Translations under genes and position numbers: made by a program | Shown: positions 27,624 through 37,382 of the stretch, in pieces | Layout of the letters: every line of letters starts with the position of its first letter | How positions within the stretch are numbered: position 1 is the first letter of the stretch | Notes under the pieces: generated by a model | Database searches by the model: none | The model's input: only the letters and a program-made list of their open reading frames with translations | Told to the model about the DNA's origin: nothing | From: Bordetella genomosp. 9 | GTDB lineage: Bacteria > Pseudomonadota > Gammaproteobacteria > Burkholderiales > Burkholderiaceae_B | Direction: 5' to 3' | DNA length: 64,000 bases | NCBI RefSeq assembly: GCF_002119725.1 | Contig: NZ_CP021109.1 | Location: 2,914,001-2,978,000 of the forward strand

Positions 27624-28055
27624 ATGACACTGCAAATCGATCACGCCTCGCTGGCGGACCTTTATCCCGATCCTGAGGACCGTCGGGCATTCCTGCGGCG
27701 CGCCAACGAAATCCTGCGCCAGGACCGCTGCGCCCTGCAGGATGCGCTGACCAAGCATGCCTACCCCGTGGCGGCAGACGTGTCCCATCGCATACAGGGA
27801 ACGCTTGCCTTCTTGACCGGCGATGCGGAAGGCGCCAGTGCGTTGCTCGCGCCTGTCGCCGATGCGGCCCGTCGGCATCGCAAAGAGAGCCCAGGTCGAT
27901 GCCATCCCGATGATGCGCAAGCCCCTGACGGAATCGATGCCGATGCCGATGCTGATACTGATACGGTTCGCGCCATCACGAGCGCCATCGGCGGCATTGT
28001 GGAAATTGAGGCCTCGCTCGCCGCGCTGGTCCACGCAATCGGCAGGACCGGATGA
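27624..28055 (+). CDS. stand-alone HPt phosphotransfer protein
   Basis: A 143-aa protein. His55 lies in VSHRIQGTLAFL, which fits the HPt active-site pattern HRIKG on a four-helix bundle. An acidic low-complexity insert (DGIDADADADTDT) sits before the last helix. It lies 21 bases behind the hybrid kinase and likely transfers phosphate from its receiver (D492) to D90 of the LuxR-type regulator. The fold call rests on the single motif plus context. Confidence 0.75.
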   Translation: MTLQIDHASLADLYPDPEDRRAFLRRANEILRQDRCALQDALTKHAYPVAADVSHRIQGTLAFLTGDAEGASALLAPVADAARRHRKESPGRCHPDDAQAPDGIDADADADTDTVRAITSAIGGIVEIEASLAALVHAIGRTG

Positions 28056-28093
28056 CCCATCCGGGCATTGCCGTGCGAACATGACCACGGCGG

Positions 28094-29650
28094 CTATAAC
28101 CTGGCCAACAGGGAAATCGCCGGCACAGGCGCGGAAAACAGCGAGCCCTGGGCCAGCTTGACTCCTTTGGCCTTCAAGTACGCGGCCTGCGTTTCGGTGT
28201 CGATGCCCTCGCCGATCAGCGCGACGCCCAGCCGCGCGCCGAGTGAAATGATCAGCTCCAACACTGGCGCGTTGACTGCATCGGTATCGATGACGGACAC
28301 GAATCCCTGTGCAATCTTGAGATAGTCCACGGTGATCTTCTCCAGACATGCCAGCGAGCTGTGCCCGGTCCCGAAATCGTCGATGGCGAAGGCCACGCCA
28401 ATCGCCCGCAACGCGCGCATATTGCTCAGCACAGCCGCCGTGTCCGGCAGACCCTTGCGTTCGGTCAGTTCGAATACCAGTTTCGGCGACGACGCCTTGA
28501 AGCCGTGCAGGAAGCGCTCCACGTCGCCGACCAGCTCGCGCCGGCAGAGGTGCTCGGCGTTCAGGTTGATATTCAGATGAAAATCCGGCGGCAGCGATGC
28601 CGCACCCAGATCGCGCTGTATCAGGCAAAGCAGATGTCGCGTCAGCCGCATCGCCAGCGCGCTCTCGCCCACCAGGGGGAAAAACAGCTCGGGCTGCACG
28701 ATGCCGTAGACGGGATGCTGCCAGCGGATGAGCGCTTCGGCGCCCACGCAGACACCCGTCGTCATATCGACGATGGGCTGGTAAAGCACACAGAACTCAC
28801 GCCGCCTTATCCCCCTGCGGATCTCGGTGGCCATTGCCAGACGGCGCGTATTCAATCGATGAACGAAGTAGCCCAGCAGCCCAGCGGCGATGGCGAGGAA
28901 CGGGGCGTATTGCCACCACAGGGCATGGCGGTAAGCGGCCAGGCGGTGCGCGCTGAGCGTCGCACGCGCTTCCACGGGATACAGCGCCGAGCGCTGGACA
29001 AGAGAAATCCCGGCATCGGGCGACGGCGCGCCCGCCGTCCAGGCCTGGATGCCCTTGGCGCTCAGCGCATCGCCTTCCCCGATACGCAGATGCACGGCGT
29101 AATGCCCTTGCTGATCGGCGGCACCGATGATATCGCTCAGATACTGGCCGTCAACGCTCGCGAGCACACCGCGCCCATCCGCGACCCCCAGGAAAACGAG
29201 CAACGCCGGACGAGTAGGCACCATGGGGGTCCCGGGCACGAGCCACAGCGTGATGCCGGGCGGCACCTTGGTCATGCCGGGAACCAGTTGTCCGATCGGC
29301 CGGTCCTGCCGGTGGGCGACCGACGAGCAGTAAACGACATTGCGGTCCACCACTGAAATGGTGCGGAAGTACGGGCGCAAGGAGCCGGCTTCCCTTAGCG
29401 GCACCGCAATCCGCTCGCAGGGTTGGCCGGCCAGGGTGTCGATCTCGATCGCGACTCGGATGGCATGGTCGACGATGCTTTCGGCTTGCGAGATCACCAG
29501 GTTGTTGACCACCCGCAATTGATCCTCGGCGCGGCGCTGCGCCTGATGATGGATGACCGGAATTGCGAGCAGAAATGGCAGTGCGACAGCAACGAGCGCA
29601 TATACCATGTGCCATATGGAAAAGCGCGCGCGTTGCGCGGATCGATGCAC
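28094..29650 (-). CDS. CSS-motif EAL-domain protein, probably impaired phosphodiesterase
   Basis: A 518-aa protein starting at GTG 29650 (GAGGGG upstream). Two transmembrane helices (about 12-32 and 245-265) flank a periplasmic CSS-type sensor domain (VVYCSSVAHR) that in relatives is redox-controlled by DsbA/B. The cytoplasmic EAL domain has EALIRW, the Asn in LNINLN, ELTE and DDFGTGHSSL. However, LKID is LKIA and EGVET is EGIDT, so two metal or active-site acidic residues differ. Catalysis of c-di-GMP hydrolysis may be reduced or lost, leaving a binding role. It converges with the HPt gene. Confidence 0.9.
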   Translation of the reverse strand: MHRSAQRARFSIWHMVYALVAVALPFLLAIPVIHHQAQRRAEDQLRVVNNLVISQAESIVDHAIRVAIEIDTLAGQPCERIAVPLREAGSLRPYFRTISVVDRNVVYCSSVAHRQDRPIGQLVPGMTKVPPGITLWLVPGTPMVPTRPALLVFLGVADGRGVLASVDGQYLSDIIGAADQQGHYAVHLRIGEGDALSAKGIQAWTAGAPSPDAGISLVQRSALYPVEARATLSAHRLAAYRHALWWQYAPFLAIAAGLLGYFVHRLNTRRLAMATEIRRGIRRREFCVLYQPIVDMTTGVCVGAEALIRWQHPVYGIVQPELFFPLVGESALAMRLTRHLLCLIQRDLGAASLPPDFHLNINLNAEHLCRRELVGDVERFLHGFKASSPKLVFELTERKGLPDTAAVLSNMRALRAIGVAFAIDDFGTGHSSLACLEKITVDYLKIAQGFVSVIDTDAVNAPVLELIISLGARLGVALIGEGIDTETQAAYLKAKGVKLAQGSLFSAPVPAISLLARL

Positions 29651-30003
29651 GTAGGACCCCTCATTCCGAACGAAACGCGCCTCACCGGCAAGCCTGTACG
29701 GCCGTCCGCGAGACGTGGATTTCAGGATTCTGAATAGGCTGGCCTATACCTCCCGGTCAGCCCGGAGAAAAGTCGGACTGATTAACCGCCCTCAGCGCAC
29801 GTCGATGACGATTGAAGGCGGCCGGCACCGGTTTTCGTAGGGCCGCGCACAAGATGCCCCGGGCGACGGCGGACGGAATACTGATGTCCCTGCGGCCGAT
29901 CTTGAACCAGTCAGCCGAAGAAAGGAAAGGCCAATCGATTCCACGCTATTGGGAAAGAAACGTGACCGCGAACTTGCGGCGCAATGAGGCAGTGGCGGGA
30001 ATA
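29651..30003. other. intergenic region without a gene
   Basis: About 350 bp between the EAL gene and the tRNA-Val terminator. ORFs present are short, lack ribosome-binding sites and have no recognisable product. Presumably it contains the EAL gene promoter; nothing else is seen. Confidence 0.4.
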
Positions 30004-30036
30004 AAAAAACCCGCCACGGAAACCGGCGGGTTTTTT
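30004..30036 (-). terminator. intrinsic terminator downstream of tRNA-Val
   Basis: Perfect stem AAAAAACCCGCC with its complement around a 9-base loop; T-rich on both strands. On the minus strand it follows the tRNA by about 30 bases. Confidence 0.9.
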
Positions 30037-30066
30037 GCGCAGGGCGGGCCTGCTGCGTGTATTCGG

Positions 30067-30143
30067 TGGTAGGCGGTATTGGAATCGAACCAACGACCTC
30101 TACGATGTCAACGTAGCGCTCTAACCAGCTGAGCTAACCGCCT
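30067..30143 (-). tRNA. tRNA-Val (anticodon GAC)
   Basis: A 77-nt cloverleaf with encoded CCA. Acceptor AGGCGGT/ACCGCCT with discriminator A, D-arm GCTCAGCTGGTTAGAGC, anticodon stem CTACG/CGTAG enclosing TTGACAT (anticodon GAC), T-arm with GGTTCGATTCC. Confidence 0.97.
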
Positions 30144-30156
30144 GCAAAGAAGAAGA

Positions 30157-30185
30157 ATTATATAGACAGTTTTTTTGCTCGTCAA
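30157..30185 (-). promoter_or_regulatory. sigma70 promoter of tRNA-Val
   Basis: Minus strand: TTGACG (30180-30185), exactly 17 bases, TATAAT (30157-30162). Near-consensus, with a pyrimidine-rich start region just ahead of the tRNA 5' end at 30143. Confidence 0.9.
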
Positions 30186-30210
30186 ACCGACTGAGTCGTT
30201 GGCTGGACGC

Positions 30211-30867
30211 TCAAGTGGACTCGCAGTCGGCTTGGCGCACGGCGCGCAGGAACGCACGCACCCGGGCGGCAGACTTGATGCCGGGGGATTCTTCGACGCC
30301 GCTGCTGACATCGACGGCCCAGGGGCGAAGCGCCGTAACGGCGGCCTGGACGTTGTCCGGCGACAAGCCGCCGGACAACACCAATGGCGCGGCCTCGCGA
30401 TCCGCGCGCACGTCTTTGAGGAGCGCGTGTTCGAACGACAGGCCGCTGCCGCCATAGCCGGCGGAATAGCTGTCGAAGAGCCAGGCGGCGGCATCCGGAA
30501 AGCGGCCGCAGGCTTCGGCCAGGCGCGCCGGCGTGTCGGCGCCAGGTCCGCCTACCCGGAAGGCTTTCATGTAGCGCTTGCCGTGGCGCGCGCAAGCTTC
30601 GGGAGTTTCCTCGCCATGAAATTGCAGCAGGTCCGGGCCCACTTCCTGCACCACCTGCCTGACTGCATCGTCATCGGCGTTGACGAACAGCGCGACGACA
30701 TCGACGAAGGCCGGAACGGCGCGCCGCAACCGGGCGGCCTGTTCGACTGGCACATAGCGTTTGCTTTTGGGATAGAAAATCAACCCGATCGCGTCGGCGC
30801 CCGCCTCGATGGCGGTGTCGATGTCTTCGAGGCGGGTCATGCCGCAGATTTTGACGCGGGTGCGCAT
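30211..30867 (-). CDS. trpF: phosphoribosylanthranilate isomerase
   Basis: A 218-aa TIM-barrel enzyme of tryptophan synthesis. It opens MRTRVKICGMTR, with the catalytic cysteine in KICG. The C-terminal phosphate-binding part LSGGLSPDNVQ and the catalytic aspartate in VDVSSGVE are intact. I chose the ATG at 30867; the frame extends upstream to 30927 but that part is not conserved in character. It lies downstream of truA, as in many Betaproteobacteria, where trpFBA follow. Here trpB and trpA do not follow: a tRNA and an intergenic region do. Confidence 0.95.
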   Translation of the reverse strand: MRTRVKICGMTRLEDIDTAIEAGADAIGLIFYPKSKRYVPVEQAARLRRAVPAFVDVVALFVNADDDAVRQVVQEVGPDLLQFHGEETPEACARHGKRYMKAFRVGGPGADTPARLAEACGRFPDAAAWLFDSYSAGYGGSGLSFEHALLKDVRADREAAPLVLSGGLSPDNVQAAVTALRPWAVDVSSGVEESPGIKSAARVRAFLRAVRQADCEST

Positions 30868-31023
30868 GGAAAGAAACCAGGATACGAAAGGACTTCCGGC
30901 GATGGCCGGCGCGGCGCGGCGTGCCAAGCCATGGCAATTGCGCCGCGACCGCGGAAACCAACAAGTTTACCCCTCGGTCGGGGCGATGAAGACTCGCGCA
31001 TTCGTGGCGCGGCGGAACCCTGC

Positions 31024-31818
31024 TCAGTTGAAGGGCGCCAGCAGATGCTGCCGGCCGTCAAGATCGTCCAGCTCGAAGACCGCCGGATACTCGATGGCGG
31101 AGAGGTACAAGCCATCCGGCATGAAGGTAGGCGCGCCCTTCGTGCGGTCGCGGGCGGCGAGCAGTTCGCTCATCCACGCCACCGGCCGCCTGCCCTGCCC
31201 CACTTGCAGCAGAGCGCCCATGATGTTGCGCACCATGTGATGCAGAAACGCGTTGGCGCGCAAGGTGACAATCAAAAAACGGCCCTGCGTGGCGATGTCG
31301 AGCTGGTGCAACGCCCTGACGGGATGACGCGCCTGACATTGCGATGACCGAAAACTGCTGAAGTCGTGCTCGCCGAGCAGGCATGCGGCGGCGGCGCGCA
31401 TGGCGTCCACATCCAAGGGCTGGAAACACCACCCCGCGCGCCCCGCCCATAACGCGGGCCGCACGCGGTCATGCCAGAGCAGATAGGTGTAGGTGCGGGA
31501 CAGCGCGGAAAACCGCGCGTGGAAGGTGTCCGGCACCGGCTTCGCCCAACGGACCGCGATGCTGGCCGGCAAAAGGGCGTTCAGGCCGCGCACCCAGGAT
31601 TCGGGCCGGCGGACCGCGTCCGTGTCCAGATGCACGACTTGCATGGCGGCGTGGACGCCCGCATCGGTCCGCCCCGCGCATACCGTGGCGGCAGGCGTCG
31701 CGAGGAACTGCGCCAGCGCGGACTCCAGCGTGTCCTGCACCGTGGCGCCGTGCGGTTGGGTCTGCCATCCCTGCCAGACCGCCCCGTCATAGGCCAGGCC
31801 TAGCGCGATTCGGGGCAT
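31024..31818 (-). CDS. truA: tRNA pseudouridine synthase A
   Basis: A 264-aa enzyme that makes pseudouridine at positions 38-40 of tRNA anticodon arms. The catalytic aspartate is in [15 protein letters not shown]; the opening [19 protein letters not shown] and the C-terminal [17 protein letters not shown] are typical. Full length. Its ATG lies 3 bases after the fimV stop, so the two are likely translationally linked. Confidence 0.96.
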   Translation of the reverse strand: MPRIALGLAYDGAVWQGWQTQPHGATVQDTLESALAQFLATPAATVCAGRTDAGVHAAMQVVHLDTDAVRRPESWVRGLNALLPASIAVRWAKPVPDTFHARFSALSRTYTYLLWHDRVRPALWAGRAGWCFQPLDVDAMRAAAACLLGEHDFSSFRSSQCQARHPVRALHQLDIATQGRFLIVTLRANAFLHHMVRNIMGALLQVGQGRRPVAWMSELLAARDRTKGAPTFMPDGLYLSAIEYPAVFELDDLDGRQHLLAPFN

Positions 31819-31821
31819 CGT

Positions 31822-34155
31822 TCAGGTCCGCATGGTGCCGGACCGGTCCCGGGTGTCGCCGCCATGCGGCTCGTCCAGGTCCAGATTGATGCCCTGCAGG
31901 CGGCGGTCGATGGCTTCCTGGTCGATCTCGGCCATGTAGAGCTCGTCATCCAGATCGTCCTGGTCTTCGTCGCGCCTTGCCGCAGCGCGGCGCAGCAGCC
32001 ACGCGATGACGAAGGCAATCACGGCCAGAACGGCGGTCAAGACGATCAGCAGATTGTCGGACAGCCACGCCGGCAGGCCTGAAGACGTACCCGCGGCCTT
32101 GGTCGTGGGCTCGCCGTTGCCTGCCGCACCTTGGTCAGCCTCCGGGCCGGCGGTCGCGCTGGGCTGCTTGCCGGGCTCCCCTTCTGACGGCGGCGTCATG
32201 CCAGCGCCCGGAACGGGTGTCGTCGCCGGCGTTCCCGGCGCGCCGCCAGCCCCGCCCGATGCGGAAGGCGACGACGGCGAGACCCCTGAGCCGGCGGCGC
32301 CAGGGGTGGACTGCGGCGTGCCCGCAGCCCCGGGGGCGCTGGACGGTCCGGCCTTTCCGCCGAGATTCGATGCATCTCCGGCGATTCCCGGCACGGCGGG
32401 CGCGCCTGACGCGCTGCCGGCGCGGCTGGCTGGATCCCCGGTCGAACCGTCCGAAGATGCAGCCGGCGCTGCGCCTTGACCACCCGGCGCAGCGCCTGGT
32501 GTGCCGCCCTGGGCGCTTTCCGTCGGCGCGCCCGGCGCGCTTCCCGCGGCGGCGCCCTGCCCATGGCCCGGCGTAGCGGCCGCCTCGCCTTGGGCGTTGC
32601 CCGGCGCGCCGCCCTGTCCGTTCTCCGGCTGATCGCCGGCCGGCGCGCCCTGAGGGTTGTCCGCCGCGCCGCCGTAAGCCCCGTTCGGCGCGTTGGCCGG
32701 CGTGGCGCCCGCCGCGGGAGCGGGTTCGCCTGCCGCGGCCCCTGATGCGCCGGCTGCTGCACTGCCGGCGGCACGGCCGCCTTCGCCGTCCGGCGCGGGG
32801 CCGCCTGTACCGCCTGCCGCGCTGCTGTCCACGCCGCCCGGCGCATTGCCGGCGCCGCTGCCCTGACCGCCCGCTGCGGGCTGTCCGCCTTGGCCGACCT
32901 GCGGGGCGCCGTTGGTTGCCGCGCCGCCTGTCCGGCTGGCGTTCGACTCCTGAACAGGGCTCGCGCCACCCGTCCGTGCGGCGCCGCCGCCAACGCCCGC
33001 GGATGCGGTCCCGCTCAAGGAAGGCACAGTCAGTCCCGCGCCGCCCGCCGGCTGCGAGCCGTTCGCACCGGCCCGGGCTTGCGCGCCCTGTCCGCCGGCG
33101 CCCGCCTGGCCTTGCTTCTGGGCGCCGGCCAGCGCGGCGCTCAAATCCTTGACGTTGCGCTCGAGTTCGTCGACGCGCTTCTGCGCGTCTTCAGTGGCCT
33201 TGGCCATGGAGACCTGCGCATCGGCCTGCGCTTGCGCCTGGGCCTCGGCGTCGCCCTGGCCCGGCTGTCCGCTGGACAGCCGCAGGCGGTCCTGCGACGC
33301 GGGCGCTGGCGGGGGCGCGGCCGGCGCGGGCTCGAGCTGTCCGGCGTTGGAAGCCCCCGCGCCGGCCGCCGCCGCGCCGCGCGCAGCGGCGCCTGCGAGG
33401 CTCGCGCGGTAACGCGCATAGGCTTCGGCATGCTCCAGGAAAATACGGCGCGCTTCGGCCGGATCGATGGCGCGCACCGTGGCTGCGTCCGGCACGACCA
33501 GGGTCGTCCCGGCCTTCACCAGGTTCATATTGTTCTGGATGAAAGCGCGGGGATTCGCACGCCACAAGGCGACAAGCATCTGGTAGATGGTCGTACCCGG
33601 CACCGGGTGGCTCTGCGCGATGCCGTACAGGGTATCGCCGGGACGCACGCCCACGGCGCCGGCAGCCCCGCTGGAACGTCCCGCGCCACCGACTTGCGCC
33701 TGCGACGTCAGGCCCGGGAAGCCCCCTGCGCTTTGCATCACGCTGATCTGTACCTGCCGCTGCCCCGCGCTGGTGGCGACATTGAGCAACAGGTCTACGA
33801 CGGGCCCTTTTGCCGGTTCCGTCGAAGACAGGCGCAGATTGCGTCGGGTGGGGCCCGTACCGGGCTCCAGGCGCAAGGTCAGGGTCGACAGCGGAACCGG
33901 GGGCGTGATGCCGGCGCGTTCCCACGCCGCCGGATCGGCGAGCGTAGCCATCAACGACCGCTGCTCGTCCGGAGACAGGTCGGTCAAACCGACCAGTACC
34001 TGCAAGGGCGCGTTGGGAGCGGAAACCACGCGGCTATGGGCCAGCCTCAAAGCATGAGCCGGCGCGACGACCGCGCAGCCTAACGCCAGGGCGACCGCCA
34101 GACGCGTTGCATACCGGCTCGAGGTGGACGAAGGGCGCAGCGGGCGTAGGGTCAT
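31822..34155 (-). CDS. fimV: FimV/HubP-like polar protein
   Basis: A 777-aa inner-membrane protein. Signal peptide to about residue 35 (ends AHA), then the FimV N-terminal domain and a LysM peptidoglycan-binding domain (about 168-225, GVRPGDTLYGIA). A short coiled coil (KRVDELERNVKDLSAAL) precedes about 330 residues of low-complexity Gly/Ala/Pro/Gln, then a transmembrane helix (about 699-721) and a short acidic cytoplasmic tail. FimV/HubP organise cell poles and type IV pili. The conserved C-terminal TPR/FimV domain of longer homologues is not seen; the protein ends about 50 residues after the helix. Position between asd and truA supports the call. Confidence 0.85.
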   Translation of the reverse strand: MTLRPLRPSSTSSRYATRLAVALALGCAVVAPAHALRLAHSRVVSAPNAPLQVLVGLTDLSPDEQRSLMATLADPAAWERAGITPPVPLSTLTLRLEPGTGPTRRNLRLSSTEPAKGPVVDLLLNVATSAGQRQVQISVMQSAGGFPGLTSQAQVGGAGRSSGAAGAVGVRPGDTLYGIAQSHPVPGTTIYQMLVALWRANPRAFIQNNMNLVKAGTTLVVPDAATVRAIDPAEARRIFLEHAEAYARYRASLAGAAARGAAAAGAGASNAGQLEPAPAAPPPAPASQDRLRLSSGQPGQGDAEAQAQAQADAQVSMAKATEDAQKRVDELERNVKDLSAALAGAQKQGQAGAGGQGAQARAGANGSQPAGGAGLTVPSLSGTASAGVGGGAARTGGASPVQESNASRTGGAATNGAPQVGQGGQPAAGGQGSGAGNAPGGVDSSAAGGTGGPAPDGEGGRAAGSAAAGASGAAAGEPAPAAGATPANAPNGAYGGAADNPQGAPAGDQPENGQGGAPGNAQGEAAATPGHGQGAAAGSAPGAPTESAQGGTPGAAPGGQGAAPAASSDGSTGDPASRAGSASGAPAVPGIAGDASNLGGKAGPSSAPGAAGTPQSTPGAAGSGVSPSSPSASGGAGGAPGTPATTPVPGAGMTPPSEGEPGKQPSATAGPEADQGAAGNGEPTTKAAGTSSGLPAWLSDNLLIVLTAVLAVIAFVIAWLLRRAAARRDEDQDDLDDELYMAEIDQEAIDRRLQGINLDLDEPHGGDTRDRSGTMRT

Positions 34156-34278
34156 AAGCCTGTTTTCCGCGAAGCGGACGATGCCGCGTATAAAAAGTGT
34201 AACGTACCTGTCGAGGTTGCCGAAACGACAGGGGCACCCTGGGTGCCCCTGTACCGATGGTTCGCGGACAAGGGCGAA

Positions 34279-35409
34279 TCAGGCCTCGGCCAGCGCGATC
34301 CTGAGCATGCGGCGCAGCGGTTCGGCCGCGCCCCAGAGCAATTGGTCGCCCACGGTGAAAGCGCTAAGGTATTGCGGGCCCATCGAAAGCTTGCGCAAAC
34401 GGCCCACCGGAATATCCAGCGTCCCGGTCACCGCGACCGGCGTCAGCGCCTTCATGGTGTCCTCCTTGGTGTTGGGAACCACCTTGGCCCACTGCGTACC
34501 GCTGGCGATCATGTCGGTGATTTCGTCAAGCGGCACGTCGCGCTTGAGCTTGATGGTCAGGGCCTGGCTGTGGCACCGCATGGCGCCGATCCGGACGCAA
34601 AGGCCATCGACCGGGATGGCGGGGGCGTCGAAGCCGGCGCCGCGGCCCAGGATCTTGTTGGTCTCGGCGCCGCCCTTCCATTCCTCGCGCGACACGCCGT
34701 CACCCAGGTCCTTGTCGATCCACGGGATCAGGTTGCCGGCGAGCGGCACGCCGAAATGCTCGCGCGGCAGGCTTTCGTCCTGCTGGCGGGCCAGCACGCC
34801 GCGGTCGATTTCCAAAATGGCGGAGGCAGGGTCGTCCAGCAGGGGCTTGACGGCTTGGTTGAGCAGCCCGAACTGCGTCAGCAGCTCGCGCATGTGCTGG
34901 GCGCCTCCCCCGGATGCCGCCTGGTACGTCATGGACGTCATCCATTCCACCAGGTCGTTGTTGAACAGGCCGGCCAAACCCATCAGCATGCAGCTGACGG
35001 TGCAATTGCCGCCGATGAAGTTCCGCACGCCCCGCTTCAGCGCCGCGTCGATGACCGGCCGGTTCACCGGGTCCAGCACGATGATGGCATCTTCGGCCAT
35101 GCGGAGCGTGCTGGCCGCGTCGATCCACAGCCCCTGCCAGCCGGCGGCGCGCAGCTTCGGGTATACCGCGCTGGTGTAATCGCCTCCCTGCGCCGTCACG
35201 ATGATGGGCAGTTTTTTAAGAGCGTCGATGTCGTAGGCGTCCTGCAGCGCGCCGGCGCCTTCGGCCCATTTGGGCGCCGCCGCGCCGGCGTTACTCGTGG
35301 AGAAGAAGACCGGTTCGATCAGCGCGAAGTCGTTCTCCTCGCGCATGCGTTGCATAAGAACCGATCCAACCATGCCGCGCCAACCGACGAGGCCCACCGC
35401 ATTGCTCAT
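34279..35409 (-). CDS. asd: aspartate-semialdehyde dehydrogenase
   Basis: A 376-aa NADPH-dependent enzyme that makes aspartate semialdehyde for lysine/diaminopimelate, threonine and methionine. The N-terminal Rossmann motif [18 protein letters not shown], the active-site cysteine in [14 protein letters not shown] and the [11 protein letters not shown] segment are typical of the Gram-negative gamma-type group. Full length. It lies downstream of leuB on the same strand, with a 200-bp gap. Confidence 0.96.
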   Translation of the reverse strand: MSNAVGLVGWRGMVGSVLMQRMREENDFALIEPVFFSTSNAGAAAPKWAEGAGALQDAYDIDALKKLPIIVTAQGGDYTSAVYPKLRAAGWQGLWIDAASTLRMAEDAIIVLDPVNRPVIDAALKRGVRNFIGGNCTVSCMLMGLAGLFNNDLVEWMTSMTYQAASGGGAQHMRELLTQFGLLNQAVKPLLDDPASAILEIDRGVLARQQDESLPREHFGVPLAGNLIPWIDKDLGDGVSREEWKGGAETNKILGRGAGFDAPAIPVDGLCVRIGAMRCHSQALTIKLKRDVPLDEITDMIASGTQWAKVVPNTKEDTMKALTPVAVTGTLDIPVGRLRKLSMGPQYLSAFTVGDQLLWGAAEPLRRMLRIALAEA

Positions 35410-35611
35410 TTCGTACGCTCTTGATCAGGGGGAGAAAACGGGATCTTTTTGCTGCGCCGGACCCGGCCGCAAAAAGTAAGGTTTTTCTGGACAAAGTCGG
35501 CGTTTTCCGCTCGACAAACCAACAATTTAGCAGAAACCGCCGCGCCGCCCTTTGCGGGAAAGGCGCGGCGCGGCGGCGAAGCCCGGAATGACGCGTCCCG
35601 GGACTGCGGCG

Positions 35612-36691
35612 TTACGACGCCAGCGCCTTCAGGACCGCATCACCCATCTGGGCTGTCCCGACTTTCGTGGTCCCCGGTTCGTAGATGTCCGCAGTGCGCA
35701 GCCCGCTGGCCAGCACTGCGCGCACGGCCGCCTCGATGCGGTCGGCCTGGGCCGGCAGGTCCAGCGAATACCGCAGCATCATCGCCGCCGACAAGATGGT
35801 CGCCAGCGGATTTGCCACGCCCTTGCCCGCGATATCGGGCGCCGAGCCGTGGCTGGGTTCGTACAGCCCCTGTCCGCTCGCATTCAGCGATGCCGAAGGC
35901 AGCATGCCGATGGAGCCGGTGAGCATCGCCGCTTCGTCCGAAAGGATGTCGCCGAACAGATTGCCGGTGACGATAACGTCGAATTCGCGCGGCGCGCGCA
36001 CCAGTTGCATCGCGGCATTGTCCACGTACATGTGCGACAGCGTCACGTCCGGGAACTCGCGCGACACTTCGATCACGATTTCGCGCCAGAACTGGGAGGT
36101 TTCCAGGACGTTGGCCTTGTCCACGCTGCACAGCTTGCGGTTGCGCTTGCGCGCGGCCTCGAAACCGATGCGCGCGATGCGGCGCACCTCCGGTTCGGCG
36201 TAGCGCATCGTGTCGTAGCCCTCTCGCTCGCCCGCGAAACCGCCGTCCGGCGCGCTGCGCACGCCGCGCGGCGTACCGAAGTAGATGTCGCCGGTCAGTT
36301 CGCGCACGATCAGGATGTCCAGGCCGGACACTACCTCGGGCTTGAGCGAAGATGCGTTCGCGAGCTCGGGATACAGAATGGCCGGCCGTAGATTGGCGAA
36401 CAGGCCCAGGGACTTGCGCAGGCCCAGAATCGCCTGTTCAGGACGGAACTCGCGCGGCAGGCTGTCGTACTTCCAGTCGCCCACCGCGCCGAACAGCACG
36501 GCGCGCGACTTCTGCGCCAATTCCAGCGTGGCCGGCGGCAAGGGATGTTCGAACTGGTCGAAGGCAGCGCCGCCCACCGCGGCTTGCCCGATCTCCAGAT
36601 CCAGTTTCAGCGCGCCCAACACGCGCAGGGCCTGTTCGACGATTTCCGGGCCGATACCGTCGCCAGGAAGGACCGCAATCTTGTGTGTCAT
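35612..36691 (-). CDS. leuB: 3-isopropylmalate dehydrogenase
   Basis: A 359-aa NAD-dependent decarboxylating dehydrogenase of leucine synthesis. It opens [18 protein letters not shown], and has the substrate arginines around [13 protein letters not shown], the catalytic [10 protein letters not shown] and the NAD-binding [15 protein letters not shown]. The ATG at 36691 gives the normal length; upstream open frame overlaps leuD and is a shadow. It lies 35 bases behind leuD in the leuC-leuD-leuB cluster. Confidence 0.96.
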   Translation of the reverse strand: MTHKIAVLPGDGIGPEIVEQALRVLGALKLDLEIGQAAVGGAAFDQFEHPLPPATLELAQKSRAVLFGAVGDWKYDSLPREFRPEQAILGLRKSLGLFANLRPAILYPELANASSLKPEVVSGLDILIVRELTGDIYFGTPRGVRSAPDGGFAGEREGYDTMRYAEPEVRRIARIGFEAARKRNRKLCSVDKANVLETSQFWREIVIEVSREFPDVTLSHMYVDNAAMQLVRAPREFDVIVTGNLFGDILSDEAAMLTGSIGMLPSASLNASGQGLYEPSHGSAPDIAGKGVANPLATILSAAMMLRYSLDLPAQADRIEAAVRAVLASGLRTADIYEPGTTKVGTAQMGDAVLKALAS

Positions 36692-36726
36692 CAATGCATC
36701 CAATGAAAAGATTCCGCCGCGCCGGC

Positions 36727-37377
36727 TCAGCCGAGCGTGCGGGTTTGCAGCCAGGGGTGGCGGGCCAGGCGCTCGGCTTCGAAGGCGCGGATCTTGTCGG
36801 CCTGCCGCAGGGTCAGCGCGATATCGTCGTAGCCATTGAGCAGGCAATACTTGCGGAACGGCTCGATATCGAACGGAATGCCGCGCCCTTCCGGCGTCGT
36901 CACGACCTGCTGGTCCAGATCGATCTTCAGCTTGTAGCCGGGGAAGGCTTTGACCTCGTCGAAAAGCCGCGCCACGTCCAGCTCCGAAAGAACGATCGGC
37001 AGCAAGCCGTTCTTGAAGCTGTTGTTGAAGAAGATGTCCGCGTACGAGGGCGCGATGATGGCGCGGAAGCCATATTGCTGCAGAGCCCAGGGCGCATGCT
37101 CACGGCTCGAACCGCACCCGAAATTCTTGCGCGCCAGCAGGATCGAGGCGCCCTGGTAGCGCGGCTGATTCAGCACGAAGTCGGGATTGAGCGGCCGCTT
37201 GCTGTTGTCCATGCCGGGCTCGCCGTGATCCAGATAGCGGAGCTCGTCGAACAGGTTGGGACCGAAGCCGGTGCGCTTGATGGACTTCAGGAACTGCTTG
37301 GGGATGATGAGGTCCGTGTCGACGTTTTCGCGGTCGAGCGGGGCCACCAGGCCCTCGTGATGGGTGAATGCTTGCAT
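36727..37377 (-). CDS. leuD: 3-isopropylmalate dehydratase small subunit
   Basis: A 216-aa swivel-domain subunit of isopropylmalate isomerase. The typical opening [20 protein letters not shown], the substrate-specificity segment [14 protein letters not shown] and the [20 protein letters not shown] block are present. It works with LeuC, whose stop lies 5 bases upstream, so translation is tightly linked. Confidence 0.96.
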   Translation of the reverse strand: MQAFTHHEGLVAPLDRENVDTDLIIPKQFLKSIKRTGFGPNLFDELRYLDHGEPGMDNSKRPLNPDFVLNQPRYQGASILLARKNFGCGSSREHAPWALQQYGFRAIIAPSYADIFFNNSFKNGLLPIVLSELDVARLFDEVKAFPGYKLKIDLDQQVVTTPEGRGIPFDIEPFRKYCLLNGYDDIALTLRQADKIRAFEAERLARHPWLQTRTLG

Positions 37378-37382
37378 GATCT

